From contig NC_035433.2 in assembly GCF_002127325.2 (NCBI RefSeq), positions 89,645,350-89,709,349 of the forward strand: a stretch of DNA of 64,000 bases, given 5' to 3'. The notes beneath the pieces were generated by a model. That model saw nothing but the letters and a program-made list of their open reading frames with translations. It made no database searches and was not told where the DNA came from. Shown here piece by piece: positions 32,021 to 43,776 of this stretch (position 1 is its first letter; every line of letters begins with the position of its first letter). The position numbers were made by a program, and so were the translations under genes. Source of the DNA: Helianthus annuus. Taxonomy: Eukaryota; Streptophyta; Magnoliopsida; Asterales; Asteraceae.

Positions 32021-34540
32021 CACTTTTAACCCAAAGCTTCTTTGGTTATTTTACTTTTAACCCAAAAGATTGTTTTTGATATGTTCCATGTGTTCCGTCC
32101 GACCACTACAGCCGTTGTGGTATACTATCGCAGATCACCACAACTAGCCGCCGTTCAGTCCGCACTACCACCAAGCGCCGCTGCACACAGCCGTAGCACC
32201 CTGATCTGCCGCCATAAACTATAGTTTCTCACCTCCGCATTGACTTGTTTCCAATTAATCGCAAGCAACAACTTTGCCATCTATTTTGCTACCGTGCCAT
32301 CATTCGAATAACTCGACTTTCGATTCAGGTTGCATACTCGTCAAAGCCAATTTGCTATGCTTGCTTATAAGGTACGGATCCTGTTTTGTTTACATCTTAG
32401 TATAATTTTATTTTCGTTACTCTTTAATACGGATCTTTGTCTTGTTTTGAAGTCTGATTGTCATGGTTTGATACCTTTATCCGTTGATATGTGATACGTT
32501 ATCTGAGTCAGTATTGTCTTTGTCTGCTTGTTTATCAGTGTGTTGTCGCATGCCTTACCTCAGACTTGTACTCGTGGTCGCATGTTCCTGTCGGTAATTA
32601 ATTTTAGTTATCTGTAAATTATATATATGGCCTTAATATTTGTGCTCTGTTACCCAAGCATGTCTGGCTTGTCGTTTGGGCGTCAACGACATGGCACTTA
32701 TCGTGACAGTGCGTAATAAAAGTTCACGGCGTCTCTAGCTCGTGCTTGTGTAGCACCTTGGCCACTAGAGGCGTATAGATCGATCTTAGCTCTGAGTTTG
32801 AGTTTGTTTGTTTGTCTGGAGATGGAATAATGGGTGCACGCCATACTCACCATCTCATAGGTGCATGGACTAGCTAGCTGTGTACCAGTCTGTTTTTGGC
32901 TTCGGGTGCTTCTGTGTTACGCGACTTATTTCGTTGATATATAAATGTCGTGTAAGTCAGTATATGTTTCTGTATGTGAATATGTTCAGTATCTGCTCCG
33001 ATATGTCTGATATGTTTTGTACGCATCTTGTATGCTTCAGACGTGTATCGGGTTTATGCTTCCGATTACGTTTAGTATCTGTTCTGATATGTTTATATGC
33101 ATCTGGTTAAGTTTTCGATCATGTATCGGGTTAGTCGTGTTTCTGATTATGTTCAATATCCGATTCTGTTATGTAGCAGTTATGTCTGTTTTGACTCAGT
33201 ATCTGTACCGGTCGTATTAGTTTCCTCTTAGTATTTGTACCGGTTTGTGTTAGTTCCGTCTTGGATTTAGATTCGTATCATACGTTTAGTTTGTTTCCGT
33301 CAGTATTTGTATTTAGTGTTTGATTCAGTGTCTGTTCGATATTTGTCGTTGAATCTGTCTTTGCTTCGTGTGGATTATTTCCAATCGGTTTAAGAAATTT
33401 CGTAAGGATTTTATTGTTCTACATGTAAACTCAGATTATCTAAAGTATTTTGTTTAATAAATATATAAATCTCTAAAGTTATAAAAATAGTTATTTTGAC
33501 TAAGTAATAACTCAAGAATATTGATCGATTAATAGACATGAATTTGAAGCTAAACACTTATTTAAAGATAATAGTTTCGATAATCCTTTCTTTTAAAGAT
33601 TATGGAGTTTTAAATGGTATTTAAAGTGTTTCAGCATATCTAATTGTTTTTGTTTCTCATGTCCTTTTACAGAATGGTCAAAAGTGTTTCACCTTGAAAA
33701 CCAGATTATTTTAATTATTCTATTTCTAAAATATAACCTCTCAAAGTTAGAAAATTGGCTCTTTATGTCTAAGGGTGATTTGCTATGGAATGTAATAAAC
33801 TATTTTGTTTTGAAAAAAAAAATCAAACGTTCAATATAAGAAAATAGTTTTGCCCAGTATCTGGTTTTAAAAATAATAGTGTTACTTAACGTCGTTCAAA
33901 ATATTTGATAGTTATTAGTTTCTGTTTGTTCAAAAGTTCTTTTACAAATAATAGGTTAGAAAATTTTATTATTATACGAATACCAGATTATTTAGATGAA
34001 GTTTGCGAATAAGTCCGTTTATACAAGATAAAATTGTTAGTCATCATGGTCAAAGATGTATCAGTCTCTACATCGGTTTTGTGTTGGGTTCGGTATCGGT
34101 TATGTATCTAAACGATATCTGTTTCCGTATCAGTTTTTCATTACAGTTTCAGATCGGTTCGTGTATTAATTTTTTGTATCAGTCTTGTGTCTGCATTTGT
34201 TTAGTATTCGTATCAGTAACCGTTTCAGTCTAGTCTCAGTTCTGTTATGTTATGCATCGCTTTCCGCTGTTTTCACTTTACTTGTACTATTGATTTATCC
34301 GTTGCTGAGCAACTTTTGGCTCAGCCGTATTTTTCCTTTTGTGTTTGTCTTTGTTTTACAGGTAATCTGGGAATTTTTGGGAACCAGTGAGGAGCGTTAG
34401 AAAGTTGTTGACCAAGATTCTATATTTTAATAATGTAATAAAATGTAATTAGGATTCTTTTTTATTTAATGTCATGGATTAGTTCTGGTTTTGATATCTA
34501 TAAGAGTGACACGTCAGCCCTAGCGGGGTGGGGTGTTACA
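31884..34540 (+). repeat. solo LTR of family F inside element C unit 1
   Basis: It starts TGTAACATATG, ends GGTGTTACA, and is flanked by the 5-bp duplication TATGG (31,879-31,883 and 34,541-34,545). The start matches 41,547 onward and 57,679 onward, and the end matches 54,793-55,047. No internal region or primer site is present, so it is a solo LTR (2,657 bp). It contains (TA)n at 31,988-32,016 and a GTAAGT-type donor at 32,952 with a TTTTACAG/GTAATC acceptor at 34,361. Relative to the F copies it lacks the ~0.4-kb Helitron-bearing segment, probably through a secondary deletion after 'cccaaaag' (32,069). Confidence 0.88.
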
Positions 34541-34545
34541 TATGG

Positions 34546-34806
34546 TAATCGTGAGAGTTCGTTGGAACTCAAGACGTGGACCGGAGTTCACGCGGGAACG
34601 TAAGGACCTGATAAAGCTCTAATATCCGCAATTGTTCAGGGGTTAAACCAACTTTTGCTATCATTGGTGAATTTCGGGACGAAATTTCTTTCAAATTGGG
34701 GATGATGTGGTACCCGCGGAAATCCATAGTCATCCTGAGTTAACATCTTGTGGATTTGAATTACTTATCAAATTTCGGGACGAAATTTCTTTCAAGTTGG
34801 GGATGA
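34546..34806 (+). pseudogene. element C unit 1: chromodomain remnant and duplicated polypurine module
   Basis: After the TATGG duplication, pol resumes with a piece like 'cgttggaactcaagacgtgg', matching element G's chromodomain start at ~50,690. Then come two copies of a module: hairpin AATTTCG-GGA-CGAAATT (34,670-34,686 and 34,771-34,787), each followed by a TTGGGGATGATG purine tract. Only the second abuts the LTR start TGTGACA. Element G has the same doubled arrangement. Confidence 0.75.
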
Positions 34807-37441
34807 TGTGACAACCCGAGCTTTCAAGATCTTCCCACGACACGTTACTCGTTTACAATCGTGTTTTCGTAATTATTTGTGTTGTAACTTGTATATTTGA
34901 GCCCAATGATAAATCAAAAGTGAATTGATAATGTTGGCAAATTCCATGTGATCGAATCATGACCTGATAAAGTCTCTCGGGCCAATACAATTTAGATCAG
35001 ATAGCATGTGATAATAATCTTTAGTTCTCGGCCCATTAATTGCAATAACATTCAGGTCTAATAAAATTGCACTCTATGCAAGGTTTTCGACCCAAACAAT
35101 GAACTATATGTATTGTCTAGTGAATCAGCCCATGTTTGGTTTAATTATTGCAACAGTTGTGGCGGTCCACTTGTTTCTCTACTCTATCCAAATAACTTAC
35201 ACAATTTAATTGAAATCACATGTGGTGTCAGGCATATCACGTGAAGTTGACTCAATTGTGATATTTCAATTACAAAGCCCATGTGTTGAGTATTAAATAA
35301 GCCCACTACTCGATATCTATAGCAGAGTTCGGTCCAATCAATGCAAAAAAAGATTCGACAAATTGATTTTTGAGGAGGGTTTCGTCAAAGGTGGTGTTTA
35401 GTCATTGCACCTTTTGGCGAAACTTGGTCTTTCGTCGCAGGCCCAAATCAGTCGAAGCCTAGTAGGGCCCAGTTTATCTATTTAATCCTAGTCACGTACG
35501 TAACTCAGGAAATCTTGGTGATTGCAAACCCTACTCTTTTCCTCACCTTCCTATCCTTGACGGCAGCTTCATCCCCTTCATGTGATACCATCCCTCTCGT
35601 TCAGTCGGCACACTATACACGTTCGGTTAGTATAATCACACTCACTTAAATTCTGATTGAACGCTTCTGTTTATATGTGAATCTGTGAGATCGAAGTGTA
35701 TGATTGATGATTGATTCCATGATATTTGCATTAGATTTAATGATTATGTTGGTGATTGGTTTCGTGATATGTGGGTAATTATGCACGTTTCAAACTGCTA
35801 AGTGTAAAGTTGCACAATGATTTGCACTTGTTGAAATTCTTGTACACTAGATTGTCTTGGGTTAGATTCAATTGGTTATGAGTTAGGATTCGTGATGTTG
35901 GTAATGAACAGGCAACGAAAAGTTTTGTTAGATAATATCAACATGTTACTCAATTCAACTGGAAGGGGGTGTTTGTGTGAATTAACTGTTGAATAATAAT
36001 TGAAAGATAATTAGGGTTCCTATGAATATGAATAGTAACCGATTAGATTATGGTGATTGATCTGGTTGATTAACTTCAAAACATGTTAGAAACTGTAAAT
36101 GTCTGTTTGGAGATTGTGACGAAAAACCAGGTTCATCATTGATCTGGTCCTTGACGAAACACTAAATCTTTCGTCATTCATACTCTCGACGAAACATTCT
36201 CGACGAAACATGGGGTGTTTCGTCGTATAAGTAATGAGCTGAACTTTAGGGTTGTTTATGAGGATTGTGCACTGGTGTTTGTAAAACTTAGTCTGTTGCA
36301 TGATGATAATGATAATCAGGAATGATAGTCTTGACTTAACTGTTGTGGGTGGTCAGTTTATCTGTAAAACATTGTTATGTATCATGAACACAAGATGTAG
36401 ACTTGTTTGGAAACTGAGTACTTAATATGTGTTATACTATTTTCTTAACCAAATACAATCTGTGACAATACGTGAATCGATTATTATGAAACTGGTGTCA
36501 TTAGTGACTACGGTTGGGAACATGATCTTGTGATGTAAATGCGTATGAAAACTAAACACTTACTATGTGCTACGTGACTCACTGTGTACAAATACGTGAC
36601 TTGTGACTATGTGACTGATGTTGATTGGTAACCACGATAGGGTTTGGTTGACCAACTGGGAACGGGTAATGTAACGTAACATACCGAGCAAATCTAAGGT
36701 GAGTTCACTGCTCTCTTTTCTAAGCATGCGTCCCGGTGGTTTGGGACATCTGGTAAACGTTCCTGGAAGGAATGCTGGGTAAACTATTAAACTGGGATGT
36801 TGGTTATTAAACTCAGTATCTATCATATAAGACCCCTTACATCTACCGACAGTTGCCGAGGAGGCAACGAGGTTATTAGTTGATAGCGCTATTAGGTTTG
36901 GCACCCTCACACCGTACCTGGGAGGACGGGCGTGAACTAATTTCCTTAAAGCATGACCAATGTTTTGATAGAGATATTGGGGTTGGGCAAACACATCTTG
37001 TAGCCATCTGCGGTAATCGAGTTAATAACAACATCAAATCAAATCTGTGAAACGTTTTAACCTGGTAACTGGTATCTAAACACGTTAACAAACTTTGAAC
37101 TCACCAGCGTCGTCTGATACACTTGTCTGCATGCTTGTAGGTTTGTAGGTTTATATCGTTGGGACTTGCTGTCTGGGATGCTGGAGTGGTCATGGGTCGA
37201 GATACATGGAATCTCAATACAAGCTTAATGGTTTATGTTCACATGTTTTACGGAACACTTAATAAATGAGTTATGCTTCCGCTGTATACAATGAATGATA
37301 TGTAACGTCTGTAACACTTTATGTTAATAAATGAAATTTTATTTAAATATATTTATGAGTTCAATGTGATTGGTGGCTTGGATCCTGGTACGTCACACAC
37401 CTCGTGGGGGTTTCCGCATGTGGTATTTTGGGGGTGTGACA
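34807..37441 (+). repeat. element C LTR 2 (shared by both units)
   Basis: Matches LTR 1 with roughly 1% difference and one small insertion near 35,643. It is bounded left by the polypurine module and right by a second primer site, so it serves as the 3' LTR of unit 1 and 5' LTR of unit 2. That is the hallmark of LTR-LTR recombination tandems. Candidate intron 36,699-37,140. Confidence 0.93.
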
Positions 37442-40400
37442 GTTTGGTATCAGAGCCACTGGTTATAGTGAACTTGGTTTTAAAACGTTTTTTAAAACCC
37501 GACTATAACCGAACAGTTCTGAAAACAAGAATACGACCATGACACTCAGCTCCAGACTGCAAGGTTCGTCACTCGACACTCATTATATTGCATAACTAGT
37601 AACACTTACATATGATATTGCATGTGATTGCACGTTTAGCACAATAGTCTGAACTCATGTATTACTTGTATGTGTTATGTGATTGATAGGGTGGTGTTTC
37701 CCTAAACATTCATGACTCACGTTTCGTGATGCTCTTGTTTGCTACTTGAGTTTGAGGAACCATTTGACATGAGTTAGGAGCAGCTGAGACGAGCATGCAA
37801 AACACAATATTATTGTGGGTGCACACACAATAATAATGTGGGGTGCATGTGAGTCCCAGTGAGGCTTAACAAGTGAAAAAAAAAAGGGTTCTGCTCTGTT
37901 AGTTGATCAATGTGAAACGTAACAAGTCTATAGGAGTCATAGCAGTGATTGTCTCCTACCCGAGCGTGATCTTTTCACTCCTCTTTGAATCTTTACTAAT
38001 CTCGATGCTATCGAGTATTACCTGAGCACCCATCTGAACGTCTAGTGAACCGTGTAAAATGTTAGGTGCTTGTACGAACGTCCCTGAGTTGGATGTTGTA
38101 GCGTTGGATGATTTGGTCGATGCCTTCTCACTCCTTTTCATTTGTTGGAACTCTGTTTATTGACGCCTTAGATTATGTAAGTGCGATCGTTTCCATAACA
38201 CCCTAGCAACGTATTGTGTATTATTCGACCAACTTGCAAGATCGAGGGGCAAGAGTATGATCGTAGTATCTCACCGACCTCAGTATTAGAACGGCCTTGG
38301 TTACTGGTAATGAACGCCAGCGAATGGACTTCAATTGAATCCTCAACCCTAGCCAGCGACTCATGGGAGTCAACTCTTACGAACCAATCGGGATGTAAGC
38401 AATGACAATGGACTACGGCGTGGAACGCGTAGCTGCCAGCACATTGAGTAGTGTCTTAGTACGTGACATGGAATGGGAAAAAATGGACCTTGCTGGTGAA
38501 AGATCGTAGGGCTCCATTTCAAGCAACGACATTAGAGGCAACAGTCACGACAACATCAAGGTACTCGTAATCGTAGCCTACAGTATGGAAACAAAGGTGA
38601 CTTTGGCAATGATTGACTGTTATTAAATCAAAATGTCAACAACCAAGGGAACGATGACAGTATTGGGAACCCACGTGACCGTCACAGCACTGGTAGTGGT
38701 GCTTGTGGAAGGGCCTATAGGATTGGTGTGAGTGACGCTAGGCATGACAACAACATGGTAGCTAGTATCAGTAGCTAATCGCTTCGTCTCTGTTCTGTAT
38801 AACCATGAAGTATCTTGAAACCAGACCTGTTGTGGAATCGGCTGACGGCAAGACAATTGAAGCCTCGTATGTTTGCTGGGATGTAAACACGACCTTATGG
38901 GACAAGCGTTCGACGTCGACCTTCCTTCTGCTATCCTTGGTGGTTTTGGTGCAGTAGTTGTGTAAGTTGGGTAGCTACATATCGCGAAAATATACCCTGT
39001 GAGGAGGAAGTTGTCGTCTATCATAAAGTATCCGAGTGGTGCAGAGGTTAGCATCAATTCAGTGATGAAGGCCAGAAGTGTCCACGGAAGGATTACCCCT
39101 CTATGTTAGCATTTGTTAATAATGTTAAGGCTTAGGAAAAGGGGATAGAGGATCCACCAATTGTTTGTGATCCCTTTCGGTGTGTTACCCGAGGAACTTT
39201 CAGGTTTACTTCCACAACTGTTACCAGAGGTAGCTCTGAGTACTTGTACTCTTACGGTCTTGCACCAGGAGGGTTGCAAGAATTGTCTAATCAACTACCG
39301 GAACTGTTGGACAGGAGTTTGCCAGACCTAGTTTTTTTTTCGCTTTGGAGAGCCCCAGTTATATCCGTGAAGATAAGCTTTTCGTATGTGTACTGATTAT
39401 CGAGAACTCAGCAAGGTGTCGGTCAAAGAACCGTTCACTTCGACCATGTAGTAACACCTTGTCGACCAGTGGTGAGGGTCAAGCTTCCATTTGAGGATTG
39501 ATTAACGAACGAGCTATTGTCAGATAGAAGTCTAAGGGGAAAATGTTCCTACAACGGCATATCAAACGCAATGTGGCCATTACGACGTTGTATTCCAAGA
39601 CTTTTGAGTTAATCATCACACCAGCAGCAGTGTGGATCACATGAATTGACTATGCTTATTGATGACGTGTTGAACCATTTCCAGGAGAAAAAAAAAACAC
39701 CATGGACGGCATCTGTAACATACTTTAGAGCTCCTGGGGGAGGAGCCATTCCATGTGAAGTCTTGTTAAATGTAACATCTGGATTCGGGAGATACATTTT
39801 GAGCATGTAACCAATGAAGTGGAAATACACGTGGATCTCGCTAAGATCCATTTAATTAGAAACTGATCGACGCCAAAGAGTCCTTTGGGGATAAAGCAAT
39901 ACACTGAACAACGTCTTTACCCAAGTGTACGGGTGATCTAGCGGTATACCATGATGGTTCGAATCGAAAACCCAGTTACACGCCGATGCAACACGAGAAG
40001 ACGATGACGCACGTAGTGAATTTACGAAGAAGAATTGCATGAGTCACAACCAGCAGTGGAAACCATGCTCTTGGATTTTAGTCGGAGGCATTACTTGGAC
40101 GGTACCGAATGCACCACTTAGACCGATCACAAGGGCCTCCCGTGTACCTTTGTCTTGGAAGAACTAAACAGGTAATAGCATCGCTAGATGGAACTTTTGA
40201 ATGATTACGACTGTGAAACCTGAGTGTGCGCGAGCTTTGCAGCTCACTATCAACTCTAACCTACCTGATCAGACTCGCTCTATTCAAACTGGAGAACTGA
40301 AGGTAGAGAATTTTCAAGTTGAACCCATGCGGGGCATGGGGAAGCAACCGTTAGCAGGCCGGACGATATTCGCTACCTCATGGAATGAACGTGGGTCTCA

Positions 40401-41546
40401 TTATGCGGCAACTGTAGGGAACTCGTGTTGAGCAAAGCACACCGGCCTCGATGTTCAAGTCGTCTGGGTTTTGATGAGAGATGTTAGGACCTATAAATCT
40501 TGTACTGGTGATCGGGCATGAAGGCCCACCCAACAATGTATGTGAATGATGTTTGACTTGTGGGAACGTCAAGATGGAGTATCAGTAACCAGCAACACCC
40601 ATATGGAAATGAGAACAGACTGCTATGGATTTTGTCACAAGTCTACCTACAACTCGAAACGGAAACAATATCACCTGGGTGATCGTTGATTGTCTCATGT
40701 AACCAGTACACTCTCTTGCAATCAAGGAAATTAGCGAGTCTTCACAGCTTGTGAATATTCCCCTGAGAGAGGCGGTTTGAGGCACGGGGTGCTAACTCAT
40801 GATACCTTTGATTTTGGGCTATACCTGCTTGATGGCAGACTAAACACAACATCCTCGACTCACGTCTAGACGTGAGCATTGTTTATCACCGTAGGACGAA
40901 CAGTCTGAGTAAACGAACCATCCTGACGCTTGAAGACATGCTGCGAGCATGTGTGTGATTGACTTAGTAACATCGGAAGGACATCTACCTCTGGTTGAAT
41001 TTACTGCAACAACTACCATTCTAGTATTCAGACAGCTCTGTTTAGGGGCATTGCAAGGACGATAATACCAATCTTCTTGTTGGACTAAGGTGGATGGAAA
41101 CCTAATCACAGATCCAGGACTTGTGCTCGAAACTCTTGGGAAGATTGTTTGGATTGGAAGTCACTTGGCGGCAACGTGAGACCGCCAGAAAAGCCGACAA
41201 GCTTAGGAAACACTAGGAGTTCGCTGTAGGCGAACGTGTCATAATCGAAGGTCTCACCCTGGGAGGTTGCAGTGCGATATAGAAAACGTGGCAAGTTAGT
41301 TTATAATGCGTTGGGGACATTCGGATTCTGGAACGAATCGTTGACATGGCTCACAAGCTCGAGTTAACCGACGAATTGGGTAATGTGCATGATATCATTT
41401 ATGTCTCGAATCTAAGGCGGTGTAAGTCCGATGGAACACTTGTGATACCCCTATTAGATTCTGAGATTAATGATAAGCTGCAACTATTGAGGAATCTACT
41501 GGAATCATGGACTAGAACGCCAACATTCGTTAGCATAGTCGTATGG
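37442..41546 (+). pseudogene. element C unit 2: decayed gag-pol
   Basis: Near-identical copy of unit 1's interior without element B. RT trace FRMCTDYRELSKVSVK at about 39,379-39,426. The integrase end AHKLELTDELGNVHD at 41,349 onward reads YVSNLRRCKSD, closer to the family KKC than unit 1's RWC. The empty element B site is at about 40,070-40,085. It ends at TATGG (41,542-41,546), where element F begins. A protein product is impossible in this state. Confidence 0.78.
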
Positions 41547-41646
41547 TGTAACATATGAAATTCGAAAATCCTTAAATATTAACCCATTATAAATTAACAA
41601 CATTGTGGTGCATAGTTAAGTTGTATTCTCTGTTTAGGGAGTTTTT

Positions 41647-41654
<8 letters not shown>

Positions 41655-41727
<73 letters not shown>
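41655..41727. repeat. (TA)n microsatellite in element F LTR
   Basis: Uninterrupted TA run of ~73 bp. The homologous tracts are 29 bp in the solo LTR and ~46 bp in the 3' LTR (57,785-57,830), showing rapid length change between copies of one sequence. Confidence 0.95.
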
Positions 41728-41731
<4 letters not shown>

Positions 41732-42182
41732 CACTTTTAACCCAAAGCTTCTTTGGTTATTTTACTTTTAACCCAAAAGCTTTCTATCTTTACCAATTTA
41801 ACCTGACAACTTTTTTTTTTTACTTTCAACTTTGGTACCCTGCACTTTTCATAATTCGCAAAGTATTTGTTTTACGTTTTGTTCTAAATTTTGCAAGTTA
41901 ACACAACGCAACACTTGTGTGTGGTTCAACGTTTTTACGTTTTGTTTTACGCTTCATTCTAACTTTTGCGAGTTAATATTACGCAATGTGCGTGTGTGGT
42001 TCAACGTTTTTAGGGCCGTCTATTTTTCCCGTTTGATAGGTTTTTCGCGACGCGCGGGTCTTAATTGACTTAGTTATTATTTTCTATGTTTTATGTTTCG
42101 GTCTAATTTCTTCGCATTAACACGTCGCAACTTCAGTGTTGATGGTCGATGGCATTGGTTCTATTTGTCATGAGTTTTACGT

Positions 42183-42214
42183 CCCCACCGCAACGCGGAG
42201 GGGCTTAATGCTAG
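42183..42214 (+). mobile_element. Helitron 3' terminus inside element F LTR
   Basis: A perfect-armed hairpin CCCCaCCGC-AAC-GCGGaGGGG, seven bases, then CTAG followed by T. The upstream ~0.4 kb with 'taacacaacgcaac' and 'gacgcgcgggtc' repeats the theme. Most of this upstream segment is present in both element F LTRs, so that segment was carried by F before it transposed. Confidence 0.7.
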
Positions 42215-42435
42215 TTAAATATCAATTTAATAGGTCAGCCTTTAAACGAATTTAATACTTCATAAAACTGATCAAATATTATCGTTATATACCGAGTACG
42301 TTACCAACTATATATTATACAATTACTGTTATTTAGGTGTGCAAATAATAGTATCAATTATTATTATATTAATAATAATAATACCGTAAATTAAAAAATA
42401 ACCAACTAATTATGTTTGGAGTTATTTTAGATGAA

Positions 42436-42752
42436 TCTATACTATATAATAAAAGAAACCACTTTTGGAACACTTGTCATCATATTAGGCTATATCTCTT
42501 ATAAATAATTATTATTTAGTTTAATCTTTTCTAATTAATTATAGATAACCCTTATACTAAATATTATTTAGTTTAATCTCTAATCATAAATAATAATATT
42601 AAATAATAATCTTCTTAATTTAGTGATTAGCTATTTAACTAATATAAAAATGTAACAAATAGTTACATCATCAATATAAATGTCTGCAACTAATATAAAT
42701 GTCTAAAATAATATTCGTTACCAAAATCTTATTATACAACAAGTAACCTATT
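42436..42752 (+). mobile_element. Helitron 5' terminus, truncated
   Basis: Starts after an A with TCTATACTATATAATAAAAG followed by 'aaaccacttttggaacac', the classic style of plant Helitron left ends. AT-rich sequence follows until the element G junction, where it is cut. No Rep/helicase coding is visible; it is a fragment or a small non-autonomous copy. Confidence 0.7.
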
Positions 42753-43459
42753 TTAAAGTCTCACCCTGGAAGGGTGTGGTAGATACAACGGAAAAGATTG
42801 CCCAGATCAGACAACGCATGGCGGCAGCTCGTGACCGTCAGAAGAGTTACGCTGATAAGCGTAGGAAACCATTGGAATTCCAGGTCGGTGACCGGGTTCT
42901 ACTTAAAGTCTCACCCTGGAAGGGTGTGGTTCGCTTTGGTAAACGGGGCAAGCTTAATCCGCGATACATCGGACCATTCGAAATTACCGAGAAAATCGGT
43001 AAGGTTGCTTATAGATTAAACCTGCCTGAGGAACTGAGTGCGGTACACAACGTATTTCACGTATCCAATCTGAAGAAGTGTCTGTCAGATGAAACGCTCG
43101 TGATTCCTTTCAAGGAACTAACTATTGACGAACAGCTACACTTCACTGAGGAACCGATTGAAATCACTGATCGAGAGATCAAAATCCTCAAACGTAGCCA
43201 AATACCTCTTGTACGAGTCCGTTGGAACTCGCGACGTGGCCCAGAGTATACCTGGGAGCGGGAAGACCAGATGAAGCACAAGTATCCCCAGTTGTTCCCA
43301 AACGAAAACCCCAGCACTGAAGCTACAGCCGAATTTCGGGACGAAATTCCAAACTAACGGGGGGATGATGTGACACCCCGTTGAAACGCTTTCACTTACG
43401 CTAGCTTGACAGTGGCTGCCTTAACTTTCGGGACGAAAGTTCCTAAAACTTGGGGATAA
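42753..43459 (+). pseudogene. detached element G 3' end (integrase C-terminus, chromodomain)
   Basis: A 193-codon frame (42,776-43,357) essentially identical to the end of element G's pol (one base difference noticed, ccgcgat against cggcgat). It encodes the [20 protein letters not shown] segment, [12 protein letters not shown] and the chromodomain ([18 protein letters not shown]). Its left edge is a 28-bp extra copy of sequence found 150 bp downstream (42,903-42,930), a templated filler at the breakpoint. On the right it runs through the doubled polypurine module into element G's 5' LTR, so it is the tail of a second tandem G copy. Confidence 0.88.
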
Positions 43460-43768
43460 TGTGACACTTCGGGTTTTCCCGAGCAACCATCTCTGTATTT
43501 AATCAACGTGTATATATATTATATTGAATGAAAGTTTGTGATTCTAGTTGTGATTCTCCGTGACGTGCTAATTATCGATAACATGTATGTATTACATATA
43601 TTTATATAGATAAAGTGTGTGAGTGTGTGCATGTGTGTGAGGTGAGCCGAAACCATGACCCAACTCGAGACCCCTTGGTCTCGAGTGAACAGTAAGGCAT
43701 ATTAGGGGCCGGTTTGGTTTGGGCCATGTGAAAGCCTAAGTCGCAACACCCTAAGCCCACTCGGAACA

Positions 43769-43776
43769 CTATATAA
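43769..43776 (+). promoter_or_regulatory. TATA box of element G
   Basis: CTATATAA followed by a CT-rich, CTCACCCTCACC initiator-like region. The same box is at 51,238-51,245 in the 3' LTR. It lies about 310 bp into the LTR, a usual U3 length. Confidence 0.65.

Larger units (their letters stand above)
18838..41546 (+). mobile_element. element C: decayed gypsy element in LTR-internal-LTR-internal tandem
   Basis: Two units share the same order: LTR (2,633 and 2,635 bp), primer site, decayed gag-pol and, within the pol 3' end, a family-F insertion flanked by TATGG. Unit 1 is 18,838-34,806 and includes element B and the solo LTR. Unit 2 starts at 34,807 and is entered by element F at 41,547. The two internal copies share the same frame-destroying changes and are nearly identical, so duplication followed decay. 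Unit 2's end and any third LTR lie beyond the window or behind E. The best explanation is unequal recombination between LTRs. TSD on the left cannot be verified. Confidence 0.85.
41547..42752 (+). repeat. element F 5' LTR, first part
   Basis: Begins TGTAACATATG after TATGG and matches the 3' LTR start at 57,679. It holds a 73-bp (TA)n at 41,655-41,727 and, from ~41,783, sequence absent from the solo LTR, including a Helitron 3' end (42,183-42,214) and a Helitron 5' end (42,436). It is cut at ~42,752, where an element G fragment begins. Confidence 0.85.

Noticed and set aside
43369..43459. Element G LTR start at the first TGTGACA (43,369)
   Set aside because: Element C's true left edge at 18,838 corresponds to the second module, so the first TGTGACA is probably internal.
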